A stretch of 47,799 nt of DNA from Azolla pinnata (lineage: Eukaryota; Streptophyta; Polypodiopsida; Salviniales; Salviniaceae): contig JBBBWG010028023.1 of NCBI GenBank assembly GCA_037176905.1, positions 1,778 through 49,576 on the forward strand, in the 5' to 3' direction. Numbering within the stretch: the first letter of the stretch is position 1; the number at the start of each line of letters is the position of its first letter. The position numbers and the translations under genes were made by a program. Shown piece by piece: positions 23,901 through 36,625 of the stretch. The notes beneath the pieces were generated by a model, which was given only the letters and a program-made list of their open reading frames with translations, was not told the DNA's origin and searched no databases.

Positions 23901-24836
23901 GAGAGACATTTGTGTGTTTGTAGGAGGTAGTCATGAAACAGCTACATCTTGGAAAACTGTATGACAATGTGAATTGGTCATTTCTTAATGATTTCGTGTT
24001 CTTTTTGGGTGAATTGTTTAATGAGCCCCATATTCAACTTTAGGAGATTGGTGCATCCATCAGGGAGATGACCATGTATGTTTCTGGGTATCTTGCATGG
24101 AAATGTTTATAGAGCTATGAATGTATGGCAACAGTTACCTCTGGTTTGGCAATCAACATTCGTAGGTCATTCTTATTTGCATGCAAAATGAGGACCATTG
24201 AGGGTCTTTGCAGGTTAGGGGAAACACTCCATTGTGCTATGATCTAATAGACACTTAGCTATACATATGGGAAATCAAGTAAGGCTTCATGTGATGATCA
24301 ATGAAAAGGTTCCTATGATATTATTTTATGACCAAAGGTCTAAAAGGCCATGGAATGTTTTAGCAACCTCATTTATACTACTTGGGGGAAAATATCTGTT
24401 TTGTATATTTACACACACATATTTTACATAGATTTGAGGCACGTGCATTTGTCTAGTGAGTTTCCATCGGTTACAATTAGGACACTGGTCGTTGCTCACT
24501 GTATTTGTAATGCAGGTTACAGCAGTGGGACATGCAGCGATTCTTGCAGCAATACAGCGTTACGCCCCTGGAATGGTTAGGAATGTGATAGGCTATAATT
24601 TCTCTTCCAACTTCCAAGTGAATAAATTGTACAGAACAAATTCTCATCGTAACTACTTCTTGGGGAAATTTCAGATACCAACTGCATATGCTCGGGAACG
24701 GCTTGATCTCATAAAACAGCTAGAACAGATCAGAGAAATGGGTAATGCTGATGGCTGGGACGGAGAGAAGTCGCTTTCGCTTCCAAGTACCGCAGGAACA
24801 AATGTACAGAGTAGCAGAGGAGTAATGGATGAATGA
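14921..24836 (+). CDS. Plant LETM1-like protein, probably organelle-targeted
   Basis: Exons: 14921-14967, 16384-16807, 16890-16981, 17082-17246, 17363-17753, 19958-20076, 20160-20232, 20583-20803, 20926-20988, 21151-21325, 22108-22287, 22402-22490, 22590-22629, 23006-23152, 23413-23547, 23684-23854, 24516-24575, 24675-24836 (2754 nt, 917 aa). The N-terminus MSTITPPLSFADLRHSSSIN is Ser-rich without early acidic clusters, like a plastid transit peptide. A long middle region shared with Arabidopsis LETM1-like proteins (from memory, At5g06220/At3g11560 type) is followed by a coiled-coil-like segment at 591-650. The LETM1-like domain at about 788-885 includes DVWRGTQLLATDVAAA, SVIPIGILMLLPVTAVGHAA and AIQRYAPGM. 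LETM1 relatives are inner-membrane proteins tied to cation/proton exchange or ribosome binding; the function of this plant branch is unsettled. Introns after exons 2, 12 and 14 start with GC. The start ATG is supported by phase and transit-peptide character, not transcripts. Confidence 0.88.
15590..16210. repeat. Tandem duplication (about 314 bp) in intron 1 of the LETM1-like gene
   Basis: TTTCAATTATTAGCTA at 15665 and 15979 anchors two diverged copies, about 15590-15905 and 15906-16210. Shared ordered blocks include AAAGCCCCA, TAATGGGxTCTxCxAAAGCAC, TTTAGCTGTTTTTC/TTTACCTGTTTTTC and GTGxGGTTTxxGGGxTTTATTT. Intronic and non-coding. Confidence 0.75.
17754..19957. other. Large intron 5 of the LETM1-like gene
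   Basis: A 2.2-kb intron with several CT-rich microsatellites (near 18490, 18558 and 19510-19550). Open frames inside it (for example 18792-19088) have no recognisable similarity or splice context. No transposon end could be defined. It is the longest intron of the gene and separates two well-supported exons. Confidence 0.6.
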
Positions 24837-26277
24837 ATAGTTGCTTCCATCAAGTATGTAAACCATGGTTTCTCGCATCATAGAGAACATTCAGAATTAA
24901 AGTTCTCCCCCATATACACTAAAGTTATAACAGAAGACTTTGATGAAAAGATATTCATTCACGGAACTCTGAAGTACTTGTTGCAGCTGTGGTTAAAAAC
25001 CACAGAATTGGGACCCATTTTCTCATGATATGTACATAACGGATTAAATCATTTGCCTCTCTGGGTTTGAACCCACTTCTTGAATCATTTGTATGTAACA
25101 ATTGTTTGAAACACCAATTCCGCATGTTTGAATACAAAATCTGTGATGCTGTAAGCATTGTTTATCATTAGATAAATTTGAGAGTTACGAAAATGGCATT
25201 CACGAATTGCAGTAGAAGGGAATTTCAACACCCTGGTTATCTTTAACCGTGCAATCAAACACATTTGATGGTGAGCTTCTGAATAATGACAATGTCTTAA
25301 ATTGCTCCGATAATTGTGGGAAGTTAAACAATTCATGGGACCTCGGTTTTGTAGCCCAATTGTGGGAAGTTAAACAATTCAATGACTTTAAACTTACGCA
25401 AGAATGGTGAAACCGTGGGTGAAGTGGCTTCTTGGTTCCATTTTCTTCCGCTTGCACTTTGATAGTGAAGGTGCATTTTTCATCTGATCACGGGGAGATG
25501 TTCTTTACAGAACAAAAAACCATCCAGCTGAATAGTCATGCTACCAAATTAAGATACAGATTGAACACCAGAGCAATTCCTAGATTGATTAAGAACTTTC
25601 CTTGTGGAGTTTTAAAGCTCCACAGATCATTCGTCGGGGAGAGATTTTCTTAAAGCAGCTTAAATAAACATAACTCAAAAAGGTAAACACATTGATGATC
25701 CAGTGTCGTATACAAAGGGTACAATCTCATACCATAGAGAATTATTATAACGGAATCGGGAAAAGCTGCAAAGTGAAAATACCTCAGACTAACTGAAATC
25801 ATATTCTGCTGAACATACTTTCTCAGAATGACAAATTTGGTTCTTTTCCTGAAATTTTACAAATACAAGTCAATAGCATTACAGAAGTGTATGCCTGCAT
25901 ATTGACCAGCAGACAGCAGAATACTGTCATCGAAGGTAGTAGTTGCCATCTTTTACATGGTATCCTTGAACCCATTAACCTGGGAACTTTAACTGTACAT
26001 ATTAGCGTCATTGTAAGTGAAACAGGGCTTCTTCATTCATTTCGCGTGCTTCATATATCAGCCCAAAAAACAAAACACGTCCTTTGAAGGGTAAAACAAT
26101 TATGAAACCCCTATTCACCGATGGTTCTTGCATGGCTTTTGCATGCCTTCAACCAAAGAGGGAATCCCTATATCCGACGCAGAGTGTTTGCTTTAGCTTC
26201 ACAACAACAATGTAGGTAGGTAGTTACACTCCAAGTTTTGGTTTCTTTAGCTTGTGTTATGCAATGTTGCATGGAAG
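24837..26277. other. Convergent intergenic region
   Basis: Holds the facing 3' UTRs of the LETM1-like gene (plus) and katanin p80 gene (minus). A direct repeat of 24 bp, AATTGTGGGAAGTTAAACAA plus four bases, occurs at 25312-25335 and 25358-25381. I see no exon, RNA gene or transposon end here. Confidence 0.6.
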
Positions 26278-29200
26278 TCACACTTCTTGAAGGGTAATGC
26301 TCAAATCCTGGGCTGACCTCCCAATCTCACCTGTTCTCCTGTGAATGATAAGTGCATTCGTCAACAAACAAATATCACATGACAGAGATGCACTTTAGAC
26401 CATTACCATTATCTTCAGCGGTTAAAATCAAACAAATTTCAGCCAGGAGTTGTCCAGATGAATAAATCAATGTGTTTGTTAGCTCTGAACTTTTACCTTA
26501 AAAGTGGTGTTAAGCTTTGCATAGTGTTCTGCAATTCTAGATAGCATGCATTGCACCGCTCAATCCTGCAAGAGAAAACCAGGAACTGGTCCATATTACT
26601 TCAAGAATTAGCTGACTTAATCACATTAAAAACGCTTGAGTTTGTCTGCATCAATAGCTATATTCTTCCGTTCAGTACGATGCGCACCTCTCTTCCAAAT
26701 GGATATCAACACCAAATGACGGGGATGCTGTACGAGTAGAATGAATAACTTGACCAAAGTTCTTCACAAGCAAGGATAGGACAGCCAATGCAGTGCTCAA
26801 ATATCTGGAAAAACCTCTCATCTCATCAAATACAGAAACAATAAAGTTGGCTATATCTAATAGTGAAGATACCTAAAGCACCACAGAGAACAGTAGTTGG
26901 AAGATAGCCGTTACCTGTCTAAATTACTGCTAAGTAACCCATTTAACAATGGCAAGAGCAACGTACATGCTTCTAAGGTAAAAACTTCGCTCCTGTCTAT
27001 TAAGCAACTAAGCACGTCAACCAAAACCTGATCCAAAGAAAACCAGCCACATTAGCAACACCTTTATCTTGTTGAACTACATTTCGCAAACGCAAATGAA
27101 CATCTTCCAGGAAATACCCACAGATTGATCTGCCATCTTTGCCATCGCTTCCACTGCACCCTTCAAATCATTCTTTGCCCAGAACCGCCGTATGATCTGT
27201 AACAAATTGGAATTTAGTATCACTTGAATGATGGATCACAATTTTTTAGTTTTCCAATACCTACATCGAGATATATGAAAAGCCCATCAGCACTTTACTT
27301 CTCAAGTAAAATACTCTAGCCGAAATGACATACAAAAATCCATCATGATGTTATACGTATAAATTTTTGAAACTTTATGTTCCGTCTACAACTTCACCAT
27401 CTTTAGCTTAGACTGAAGCATCTACTAAAAGTGATTTCAAAAATTTATGTTCCCTCTCCCACAGAGTGATTTTCCAACAGAAAACAGAAAAGAGACAATA
27501 ATGAGGGGTTTTTCAACTAATAACAGGTCCAAAACATAGCAGGAAACAGAAAATAAGTTTCTCAAGAAAAAACATTGCAATATTACAGAGTTAGGCTACT
27601 CATAAAGCATATATAATTTAAGAATTCTACAAAACTTAAATGTGTGTAATTCCTAGATGTTTAAGATCCTTAAAATGTGTTGCACCTTAATGCATCTATT
27701 ACGATGTTTTTGAACTTAGATCAAGACTGATGAGCTGAAACCTACATGAAGGAATAATCTCTTGAAAATTGAGGACCAACGGAGTCATTATTAATGTTGA
27801 AATGGAATGGTATATCTGATTCAATTAGGCATGTTTAAACAAAATGCATATTCGGCAAGTAATCATAATTAAAAATCATTTTTCTGAGGCACTACTACGC
27901 AGGGACACAATGAAAGTTTCTTGATTGGACAGAAGCTTCATCAGAGATTATTAGTTGCTCATGAGCTCATAGAAATATCACAGATTACTTCTAGTGGATC
28001 TTTTACTTCTTTGTAGATGACCTTTTACGTAAGGGTATAACATTTCAAAAGTTATGCAGCTCATGCAGAAACGAACCTGTAATTTCATGAATCTCGATTG
28101 CAATGTATTCAGGAAGGAACTGTGAGGTTGCATCAACTGCTCTACAATATCACCATCATTTCCAATCATAATTGAGGATCCATCCATGACATCCATGACA
28201 CCCTGAGTTCCTTTCTGATAATGTCAAGCATGGTAAGGTTATAACTAAGAAGCAAAAAATAAACTAGTTCTAAAAAATCTTATGTGATTTTTAAAAATCA
28301 GTCTGCACCACAGGAGCATTTCACGGTCAAATGCATACACCTGAGACAAAAGTGAGATCATATTGTTTGTCATAAAACCATTTCAGTTTGTATNNNNNNN
28401 NNNNNNNNNNNNNNNNNNNNNNNNNNNNNNNNNNNNNNNNNNNNNNNNNNNNNNNNNNNNNNNNNNNNNNNNNNNNNNNNNNNNNNNNNNNNNAGGCACG
28501 TATATGATATCTACCGTGTCCTTCTTATCATACCCACTTGCCATAGAACGACGCCCAGCTTCTATTGCCACTGAACACATAACTACCATGTCAACGTGTA
28601 TCATCTTATATAACTGAAGAGAATAAGAAGCAAACTTTTACCCATCAATGTAGCACTTCTTGGGCTAGAAAACCGATGCTCATTTCTTGTCCCATCATCA
28701 TCTACGAAAAGAAGAGCAACAATGAAGATTACAGTGCTCATTAAAGAGGAGCTGACTTTCCTTAACTATGACTTTCAGCTCTTCAAGGAAAATCTTACAC
28801 AAAATGTATCTTTTACAAAGTTGCAAGTCAACAAGACTACTTTTTGGAATAAAAAAATTGTAATTAAGTCGCCAATTCTCGATACAAAGCACACAGCTGC
28901 ATTAGGTAATGACACATATAAATGAGCATTGAGAAAAAAAGCATAGGTCAGGAAAAATCCAAAATTGCACAACAGATTGTTTCCATTCCTCTCAGTTTGT
29001 GAACATTTAATTGGATGCAAAGGCAGAGGCTGAAAGAGAAAAATCTAGTTTGAGATTGCAATACTTTTGGCACAACTTTTAATGATTGGATGTGGTTGCG
29101 AGAGGAACTCGTTTTTCCGCAAATACAGAAAGAATATAGCGGACAATTATATATTATTTGTAACCATCATCCAGTGCCAATTTCTAAGCAACCTCATGTA

Positions 29201-32200
29201 AGAACCATTTTAGGATTTCTCGAGATTTCAACAATAAAAAGATGCAAGGGATAAGCAAAAAGAGACACAAGGCTAAATAATGAATACGTTACACTAGAAG
29301 ATGTTTACAACAGTAACAACATACCTTGTTGAGCTCCAAAGGAATCAGCTCTCCTAAATTTTCCAGGTCCAATCCACTTGCCAGGTTCGTTTTCACCAAC
29401 CATCTGACCTCCCTCATTTGATGTTTCGGAGCACAGTTGGTTAGTACCTGGATGCATCCTACCTCTATGCGCAGGGGTTCTACGGCTGAGACTTCCGAAC
29501 TCTGCAATCTGGTCACCATCAATGTTGTTTTTTGAGTTACTTCCTCTGCCTGAATCACTTGCTTGGGTCGAGATAAGGGGAAGGAGAGGCCTAGTGGAAC
29601 CCATTTCCACTGGCCTTACAATCACAGGTTCTGCCCCTGGTGCATTTCTTGGAACCACAACTGGGGCAACATCACTTTTAATGATAGGCTGAATTACAGG
29701 GGAAGCTTGTCCTTTGATAGCCGCTGTCCTTTTTGGTGCTAACATGTAAGTTGATGCTGTAATAGAACCTACTGTAGATACTTTTACCGAGCTTGTGCTG
29801 GCAGCTCTGGATGCCACATTCTCTGCAGCTGCAATCCTTTTTTAACTCAGTTTCCAGTGTTCATAGCATCAAACCACGGATGAATACTGAACATTTCAAA
29901 AAGCCAAGTGCCAAGAACTAAGAAAGAAGTTGGACAGAGTTGCCAAGTTATTACTTTAATTATATGGTAGAAATGTCAGACACAACCTTATATAAGCAGG
30001 TTTTCTTGATGTAAATTTCATTCTCAAAATATGCTAGATGGCCTTTGACATCATTGCAGTATCAACATATTCATACATTTCATGGCTTGACCATTTCTAT
30101 TCACTTTGCTAATAAAGTTGAATACTGCTGTTCTTCAACACAAAATTTACAAGTAACATTACAATGTGCCAATACTTACATAATGTCGGACTAATCTTCA
30201 AGTCTTTCATAGATTGTGGAGACACATTCCGGATGACATTGCTACTCTTCAAACTTCCATCCACCATCTGCTGAGAAGGCTGATTGATTATTGATGTACC
30301 ATTCATTCGACCAGGTGCATAAGGACCTACACACTAATGGAATAGGACAAGAAACGCATAGGTAATGGATACTAGGACATTATATAGAAAACCAAGGGAA
30401 AGACTGAAGAAGTAGAGTTAAGAAAAAGGCAGATTGTACTAAAAGAAAAGGCGAATCATCACTTACAGAAAAAGAGGCATGCACATGTGTGTATAAATAT
30501 ATATACATACATAAATGCTGCTCTGCCCATATTTACATGTGCTCTGAGAAGAAACACATTCCGTGTACTAAACATTCTAAGACAACGAAACTGTACTAAA
30601 GTTTAAAAGTCTGGCATGACAAAAAATGGTTACTAATGGAGAAATCGAAGCTACTTCACTACAGACACGCTGCAGTATAGAAAACATTTGTTGCAGTTTA
30701 TGGTGAAAAAAAACTACTTACCAACAAGTCTACCACCCAGATGCCAACACAGCTTTGATTGTATGAGCAACCAAGGAGTTTCCCTTCATGAATGTTGAGG
30801 TCACCAAGTTTGGACCACCCAACGTCAACTATATCGTGGCACCTTAAGGGTTCCCACGAAAAGACCTGGATATTGTCATTCGATTACAGCAAGGAAAATA
30901 GCAGCTAACAGCAATATAATTCACAAACTCACTTTCATGTTCTCATGTAAACCAGTTAATAACGTGCGGCCATCTGGATTGAATACCATGGAGCGTACAC
31001 CAGAGGTCTGTTCAAACAGCGTTATTATCGCACAAGGATGAGCTTTTCTCCAGTTTCTTGTAATATTGAGCTTCAGATTCTAAACAAATATATTTCACTG
31101 TGCACAAACCTCAGGGCCAGCAGAACCAATCAACTCAAATGTCTCAAGGTCCCAAAACTTTACAGTCCTATCAGCAGATCCTGCATTGGAATATCTCTCA
31201 CTAGCTATACATGAATGAGCAAAGATTGAACTCTTTTTAGGTAACAATGAGGAATAACCAAGTTTGAGAAACCCTTCAAGATAGAAACCTAGTTATGGGC
31301 TAATGTGATTGGATAGAGTGAATGATAACATCCATGAACTATCATGGTCTTGACAATCAATGAAAGGAGAATATTTCTAGAAGACATTATTATTCGGAGA
31401 GGGCTCAAGAGATGTATAAAAATGAGGCCTTGCAACCTTCATAGGAGATATTACGTCAATAGGTAGCTGTCCTGAGACACCAAGCACTACAGGCTAGGCT
31501 TTCATGTACAAAGAAGGTAGACTAATGCTTTGCAAAAGGTACTAGCATAATCAAAATAAAAAGCCTAATCTGTAGTGCTTGATTCTCAAGAGTTCATCCT
31601 CACGACTTGAATGCCCCTTATGAGGGCAAAATGGCCTTATCTTTATATATCTCTTGAGGCCCTTAAATAAAAATGTATTTAGAAAGACTCTTCATTTTTT
31701 ATTGTCAGCACCAAGCCCATTTCAAGGATTAGTGACCATAAAAATATCTGTGACCTACACTCACCTACATTATGCATGAATGACATTTATATATGTGGAT
31801 TGCCCAACTCTCTTTCGCTCTTTAGCAATCCTTTTGATTTTGTTAAAATTCCTTTATTTAAATTCAGCTCTTTTTATGTACTCCTTGTTGCTTTGCTAAA
31901 TGTTCCTTTAACTTCTCTCCTTTCTCTGTTATGCAGGAATTGGCCTCAATCACTCTATGTTCCTCTTTTACATTATTCTTTTACTTCTTCAGTTCCTTTC
32001 ACAATACTTTGCTTATCACTAGGAAAAGTCCATTAGCATAAGATAACAAAAGGAAACACAATCTTCACACCTTTTTTGGGTTCTTATTCCGAATCTTGTT
32101 TTACTTATTGAGAACGGAATTGGGAAGCATTGAAAATGTAATCCCAAAATTCCCAATAAGACTAATAGGAATGTGGTTGGGCATACTCTGAATGCCCAAT

Positions 32201-34227
32201 CTCTAGGAACAGAATTCAAAACAGGAGCGTCACTCCCAATAACTATATCCTATATGAAGCCCATCTATTTCAAAGCCTAGAGGCAGAAGGGTGCATACTA
32301 TGCTTCCGAGAGATCACAATTATTCATAGCTTGGCTACGTCCTAGCACACTGTGCACACAAAAATATACAGCATACCTGTTGCAAGAAGGAATTCATGTG
32401 GATGAAAATCCAGGCAGAGGATTTGGCCTTCGTGACATTTGAAGTCATGCATGAGTTTTCCAGCAGTCAAATCCCATAGCTGGAATCAGTCACAGAGCTA
32501 GAACTATAAGTTACCTAACCTTGGGTTCACTCATCAAGTGCTATTGATCATAAACTATAGTATGAAATCATTTTACGCACTGATAAATACTTTCAGGAAT
32601 AATAAAGTAAATGCTACATGGCAGTTTGTACTGAAAATTAAAAAATAGCATGAGATATCATGGGGTTGAAGTGCTCACTTTCACAATGTTGTCCTCTCCA
32701 CCAGATACTACCCATCGGCCATCAGGACTGAACTTTATAGCATTCACACCTCGAGTATGGCCTTTGTACGTGTGAATGCAACCCTTTCGGCGTATGTCCC
32801 AGATTTTGAGGTTCGTATCGAGCGAACCAGATGCGAAAAATTCTCCAAATGGGTGGAAGTCCACCGATATACAATTGGACCGATGGCCAGTTAAGGTTCT
32901 CACAACTGAACATATGCTCCAATAAGCCTTAGCGTGTGAGCCATTTAACATGCATTCTTCACAATTAAACCAGAAATCTTTCCAAGTGGGAGCTTACTTT
33001 TTGCTTCTTCAAGATCCCAAAGTTTGATAGTTCCACTTGCTGCTCCAGCTGCAACCAAAGCTTCTGCAGTATCGAATGTAACACATTCCACAGCACTGGA
33101 ATGCCCAGATAAGCTCTGGAGAGTGTAGATATGTCAGTAGAGTAAACATTATAAGTGCGAATGTATTATCGTGTGACTCCCACAGAGATGAAATTCACCA
33201 CCAATTGATATAGCAAATTATTTCTCGCTTTCACGAACTGCAATTTTAGATGCATCATTCATCATCACTACCCAAGTTGCAGATACAGCATGGAATGTCT
33301 AAGCTTTTGCTTCTATTATCATCAGGACTACAGTTAGATAACAAAAAATCAGAGGAATAACTCCTATTCTCGTGTATCTGTTTCTCTATGAAAATCAAGA
33401 AAAGACTTACCATGATGGCATTTGGCCGCCCGATTGCCCACATGTTTACTTTATGATCTTCTCCTCCAGTGACAAGTACCCGGGAAGTCTTCTTCCCAAT
33501 CTTCAAGCAATTCACATTGCTCGCATGAGCAACAAACTCCTCTAAAAAAGTAAACGATTTCAAGGATTTCAGAACAGAAACAATAAAAACTCGAACATTA
33601 GTAAGTGAGTTACATGCACACAAACATTCTATTGGGAGCAGAACGAACAGAGGAAAAAAAAAAAAGACAAAAAGAGAAAGCATGGCATGACAAGCTCAGG
33701 GATGTGGTAATACATGCGTATGAAGAAAAGGAATGAAAAAACTTTGAACACTCTGCTCGACGAGTAAGACCAGAATCAACAAAAAGAATTCAGTAGCACA
33801 GAAAACCAAAAAAATGCATAAGGGAAACACAATTCCTCTTGAGCATCAACTGACCAAAACAGGAAGATGTAATGCACCCTAATGTAACAGAAAATCAAAA
33901 CAGTAAGCAGCAGCGCAAAAGACAGGGAAGCCGAAACTCGAAAACGACAAGAAGGATTTAAAAAGAAGGTCGAGTGATGCAAACTGCAAGGCATCAGAGC
34001 GCAGGCGAAACTCGAAAGGAAGAAAACGTAAAAGCAAAACGCCGGGGAGGGGAGAGGGGCACATCAGAGGCAATGTAGTTTGAGAAGAACCAAAATCCTT
34101 ACGGAGCAGTTTGAGAAGAACAAAAAAAAAAAGAAGAAGAATCCTTACGGAGCTTATAGGCACGCTTCATGGTGGAAACGGCGGAAGAAGGAGAAGCAGT
34201 GGCGGCCTCCTTGCGAGGAGGCTCCAT
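26278..34227 (-). CDS. Katanin p80 WD40-repeat subunit (KTN80/KATNB1 homologue)
   Basis: Minus-strand exons: 34227-34149, 33541-33411, 33115-32998, 32905-32679, 32479-32377, 31180-31110, 31007-30933, 30865-30722, 30333-30180, 29828-29325, 28701-28642, 28570-28515, 28202-28077, 27196-27122, 27027-26915, 26804-26688, 26565-26497, 26338-26278 (2283 nt, 760 aa). WD40 repeats fill about residues 27-280 (for example [60 protein letters not shown]). A Ser/Pro-rich linker follows. The conserved con80 domain (617-760) includes [20 protein letters not shown] and [13 protein letters not shown]. Family role: p80 forms a complex with the katanin p60 AAA ATPase, targets it to microtubule branch points and crossovers, and supports severing. 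Family members usually start near MKRAYKLQEF (codon at 34170); the in-frame ATG at 34227 adds [20 protein letters not shown] 100-N gap lies between exons 12 and 13, so an exon could be missing. Confidence 0.92.
28394..28493. other. Assembly gap (100 N)
   Basis: Exactly 100 N, the usual placeholder for a gap of unknown size. It falls in the katanin p80 intron bounded by 28515 and 28202. The phase is 0 on both sides, so the model closes without extra sequence, but any exon in multiples of three hidden in the gap would go unnoticed. Confidence 0.98.
31183..32376. other. 1.2-kb intron of the katanin p80 gene
   Basis: Lies between the exons at 32479-32377 and 31180-31110. AT-rich with no exon-like frame supported by splice sites. 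A region at about 32060-32230 has loosely inverted or repeated GGAAT/CCCAAT motifs, but I could not define element ends. Confidence 0.5.
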
Positions 34228-34486
34228 GGATCCCGAAGGTGCCAGAGCTCCGGAGAAAGAATCGGGGCAATGGCGACGGGAGCGGAGATATGCGAGCGAT
34301 GCAGCCGCGTAGGTAGCGTGAGCGGAAGGGCGGGCGGCAGCGGGCGAAAAGCAGGCCCAATTCCGGAAACCCTAATTTGGGTATTCTGCGCAGAGCAGAT
34401 CTGGAGGTGGGTCTTCGATGGCGATGGCGGAGGGGTCCGATTCGCGACGGAAGATGCAGAGCAAACGCACAGAGACAGAGACCCGC

Positions 34487-34522
<36 letters not shown>

Positions 34523-34614
34523 GGGAAGAGGGCGGATGTGAGAATGTGAATTAACTCTATTTCATAAATTCTTCACAATAGCTTTTGAATTCAGTCATGT
34601 ACATATGACTGGTA
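34228..34614. promoter_or_regulatory. 5' flank and probable 5' UTR of katanin p80
   Basis: GC-richer sequence immediately upstream of the katanin p80 start, ending in a GA dinucleotide microsatellite (about 34487-34526; CT on the coding strand), a common feature of plant core promoters and 5' UTRs. No TATA box could be assigned with confidence. Confidence 0.5.
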
Positions 34615-35645
34615 AGAGGAGGAGGAGGAGGAGGATGATGGTGGTGATGGTGATGATGGTGATGCTGGTGGTGATGATGATGATGGTGGTGGTGGTGGTG
34701 GTGATGGTGATGGTGATGGTGGTGATGATGATGATGGTGGTGGTGATGATGATGTGATGGAGGTGATGATGATGATGGTGATGGTGGTGATGATGATGGT
34801 GGTGATGGTAATGGTGCTGGTGCTGGTGATGGTGGTGGTGATGATGGTGATGACAGTGATGGTGGTGATGATGATGATGGTGGTGGTGATGATGATGTGA
34901 TGGAGGTGATGATGATGATGGTGATGGTGGTGATGATGATGGTGGTGATGGTAATGGTGCTGGTGCTGGTGATGGTGGTGGTGATGATGGTGATGACAGT
35001 GATGGTGGTGGTGATGATGGTGATGGTGACGATGGTGGTGGCGATGGTGACGATGGTTGATGGTGGTGGTGGTGGTGATGAGAGGGTGATGATGATGGTG
35101 CTGATGGTAATGGTGGTGGTGATGGTGACGATGGTTGATGGTGGTGGTGGTGATGATGAGGGTGATGATGATGGTGCTGATGGTAATGGTGGTGGTGCTG
35201 ATGGTGATGATGGTGCTGATGGTAATGGTGGTGGTGGTGATGGTGATGATGGTGGTGATGGTAATGGTGGTGGTGGTGGTGATGGTGGTGATGATGGCTA
35301 CTGTGGTGGAGATGATGGCGATGGTGATGTCGGTGATGCCGGTGATGATGGTGATGATGGTGATGGTGATGATGATTGATGCTGGTGGTGGTGATGGTGA
35401 TGATTATGGTGGTGATGATGATGATGATGTGGATGGATGCTGGTGGTGATGATGGTGATGATGTGGATGGATGCTGGTGGTGATGATGGTGATGATGGTG
35501 GTGATGGTGGTGATGATGGTGATGCTGGTGATGTTGGTGATGATGGCTACTATGGTGGTGATGATGGTGATGCCAATGATGATGGTGATGATGGTGATGA
35601 TGGTGGTGATGATGATGATGGTGGTGATGACGCTACTGCTGATGA
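34615..35645. repeat. 1-kb GAT/GGT compound trinucleotide array
   Basis: Almost pure mixture of GAT, GGT and variants such as GCT, GAC and AAT on the plus strand, nearly free of C. Internal higher-order repeat: GATGTGATGGAGG recurs at 34751 and 34894, with a shared context of about 143 bp. It lies 0.4-1.4 kb upstream of the katanin p80 start codon. The many Asp/Gly, Met/Val and antisense Ser/Pro open frames are artefacts of triplet periodicity. Confidence 0.96.
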
Positions 35646-35654
35646 AAGGCTAGG

Positions 35655-35990
35655 AAGATAGATCGGAACCAAAAACCAATCAGGTGCCCGATCTGACGGA
35701 GTTGAGAAGGAAAAGCTTGATTCGATCGACGGAAAGAGGCAGAATCCTGTCAATGTTAAATATAGATCAGGTCTCCGAATCAGACGAACGAAGTTTGGAA
35801 GGGAAGAAAAAACAAAGAAGCTCGATCTAATCGAGATAATAAAAAGAGGACCGGCAGAAATCGGGTTGCGATCCGACTGACGCCAAAGAGGCCGAATCGT
35901 GTCCATGTTAGATAGATCAGGTGTCTGAAGGAACAGACAAAGTCGAGGACGGGAAAACCTTCGATCCGATTGACGGTAAAGAGCCCTCGA
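35655..35990. repeat. Degenerate roughly 120-bp direct repeats
   Basis: Two to three imperfect copies share the order ATCAGGT, GATCTGACGGA/GATCCGACTGACG, GGAAAGAGGCxGAATCxTGTC, AATGTTAxATA/CATGTTAGATA and AAAGCTTGATTCGAT/AAACCTTCGATCCGAT. They follow the trinucleotide array directly. No coding role is visible. Confidence 0.6.
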
Positions 35991-36625
35991 AACAGGCGTG
36001 GATAAGAAGAAGAATCATCACAAGCTTTGTTCCGGCATAATTCAAGCTATTCGGCGGGAGAAAACGGTGCAAACGAAAAAGCTCCCCGATCGAGTGTTAG
36101 AACCCGATTCGTCGATCGATGCAAGTACATGGCATTCTGTATTCTGTAAACATGGCATCATGCATGCGGTGCGTATGGATGGCCTGACATCATCGATATA
36201 TATAACATTGGTTCATATACAGGTAAATGGCACAATGCGCGTGTGGATGCGGGTGATTTCGGACTGCGAATCTACCGCGCTATGTTACAATAATCTAGCG
36301 AATCGTTACTCGCCGATGTCTGTATCACAACTCCTAGAGCTCCTTTCATCGTGGAGTTCTAGCTCAGTCTTCATAAAAAACTCGGGCCCGTAGCATCTCA
36401 ATCTCTTGCCTCAGATTGGTAGGGTTTTTAAAAGAAAAACAAAATCTCACAGTCGTGTTTTTCTTTTAAATTATGAAATTTGACTGAGTGATCGAGATCG
36501 GTTACTACTCCAATTTTGCGATCCCAACCAAGAATCGTAGCCTTTATTAGTCGATGCTTGTCGTCACGAATGAATTTGGAACAAGAAAAGAATACAATTT
36601 TTAGCCAATGAGAGCTTATAATGAA

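Noticed and set aside
24289..24400. Possible intronic C/D snoRNA (TGATGA box in LETM1-like intron 16)
   Set aside because: No CTGA box D or terminal stem at a suitable distance.
34897..35661. Asp/Gly-rich or Met/Val-rich open frames of up to 160 codons
   Set aside because: Products of the GAT/GGT trinucleotide array with no start context, splice signals or protein-like complexity.
35998..36393. 131-codon plus-strand open frame
   Set aside because: Composition is not clearly protein-like, no family is recognised and no flanking exon is visible; insufficient support to call it a gene.
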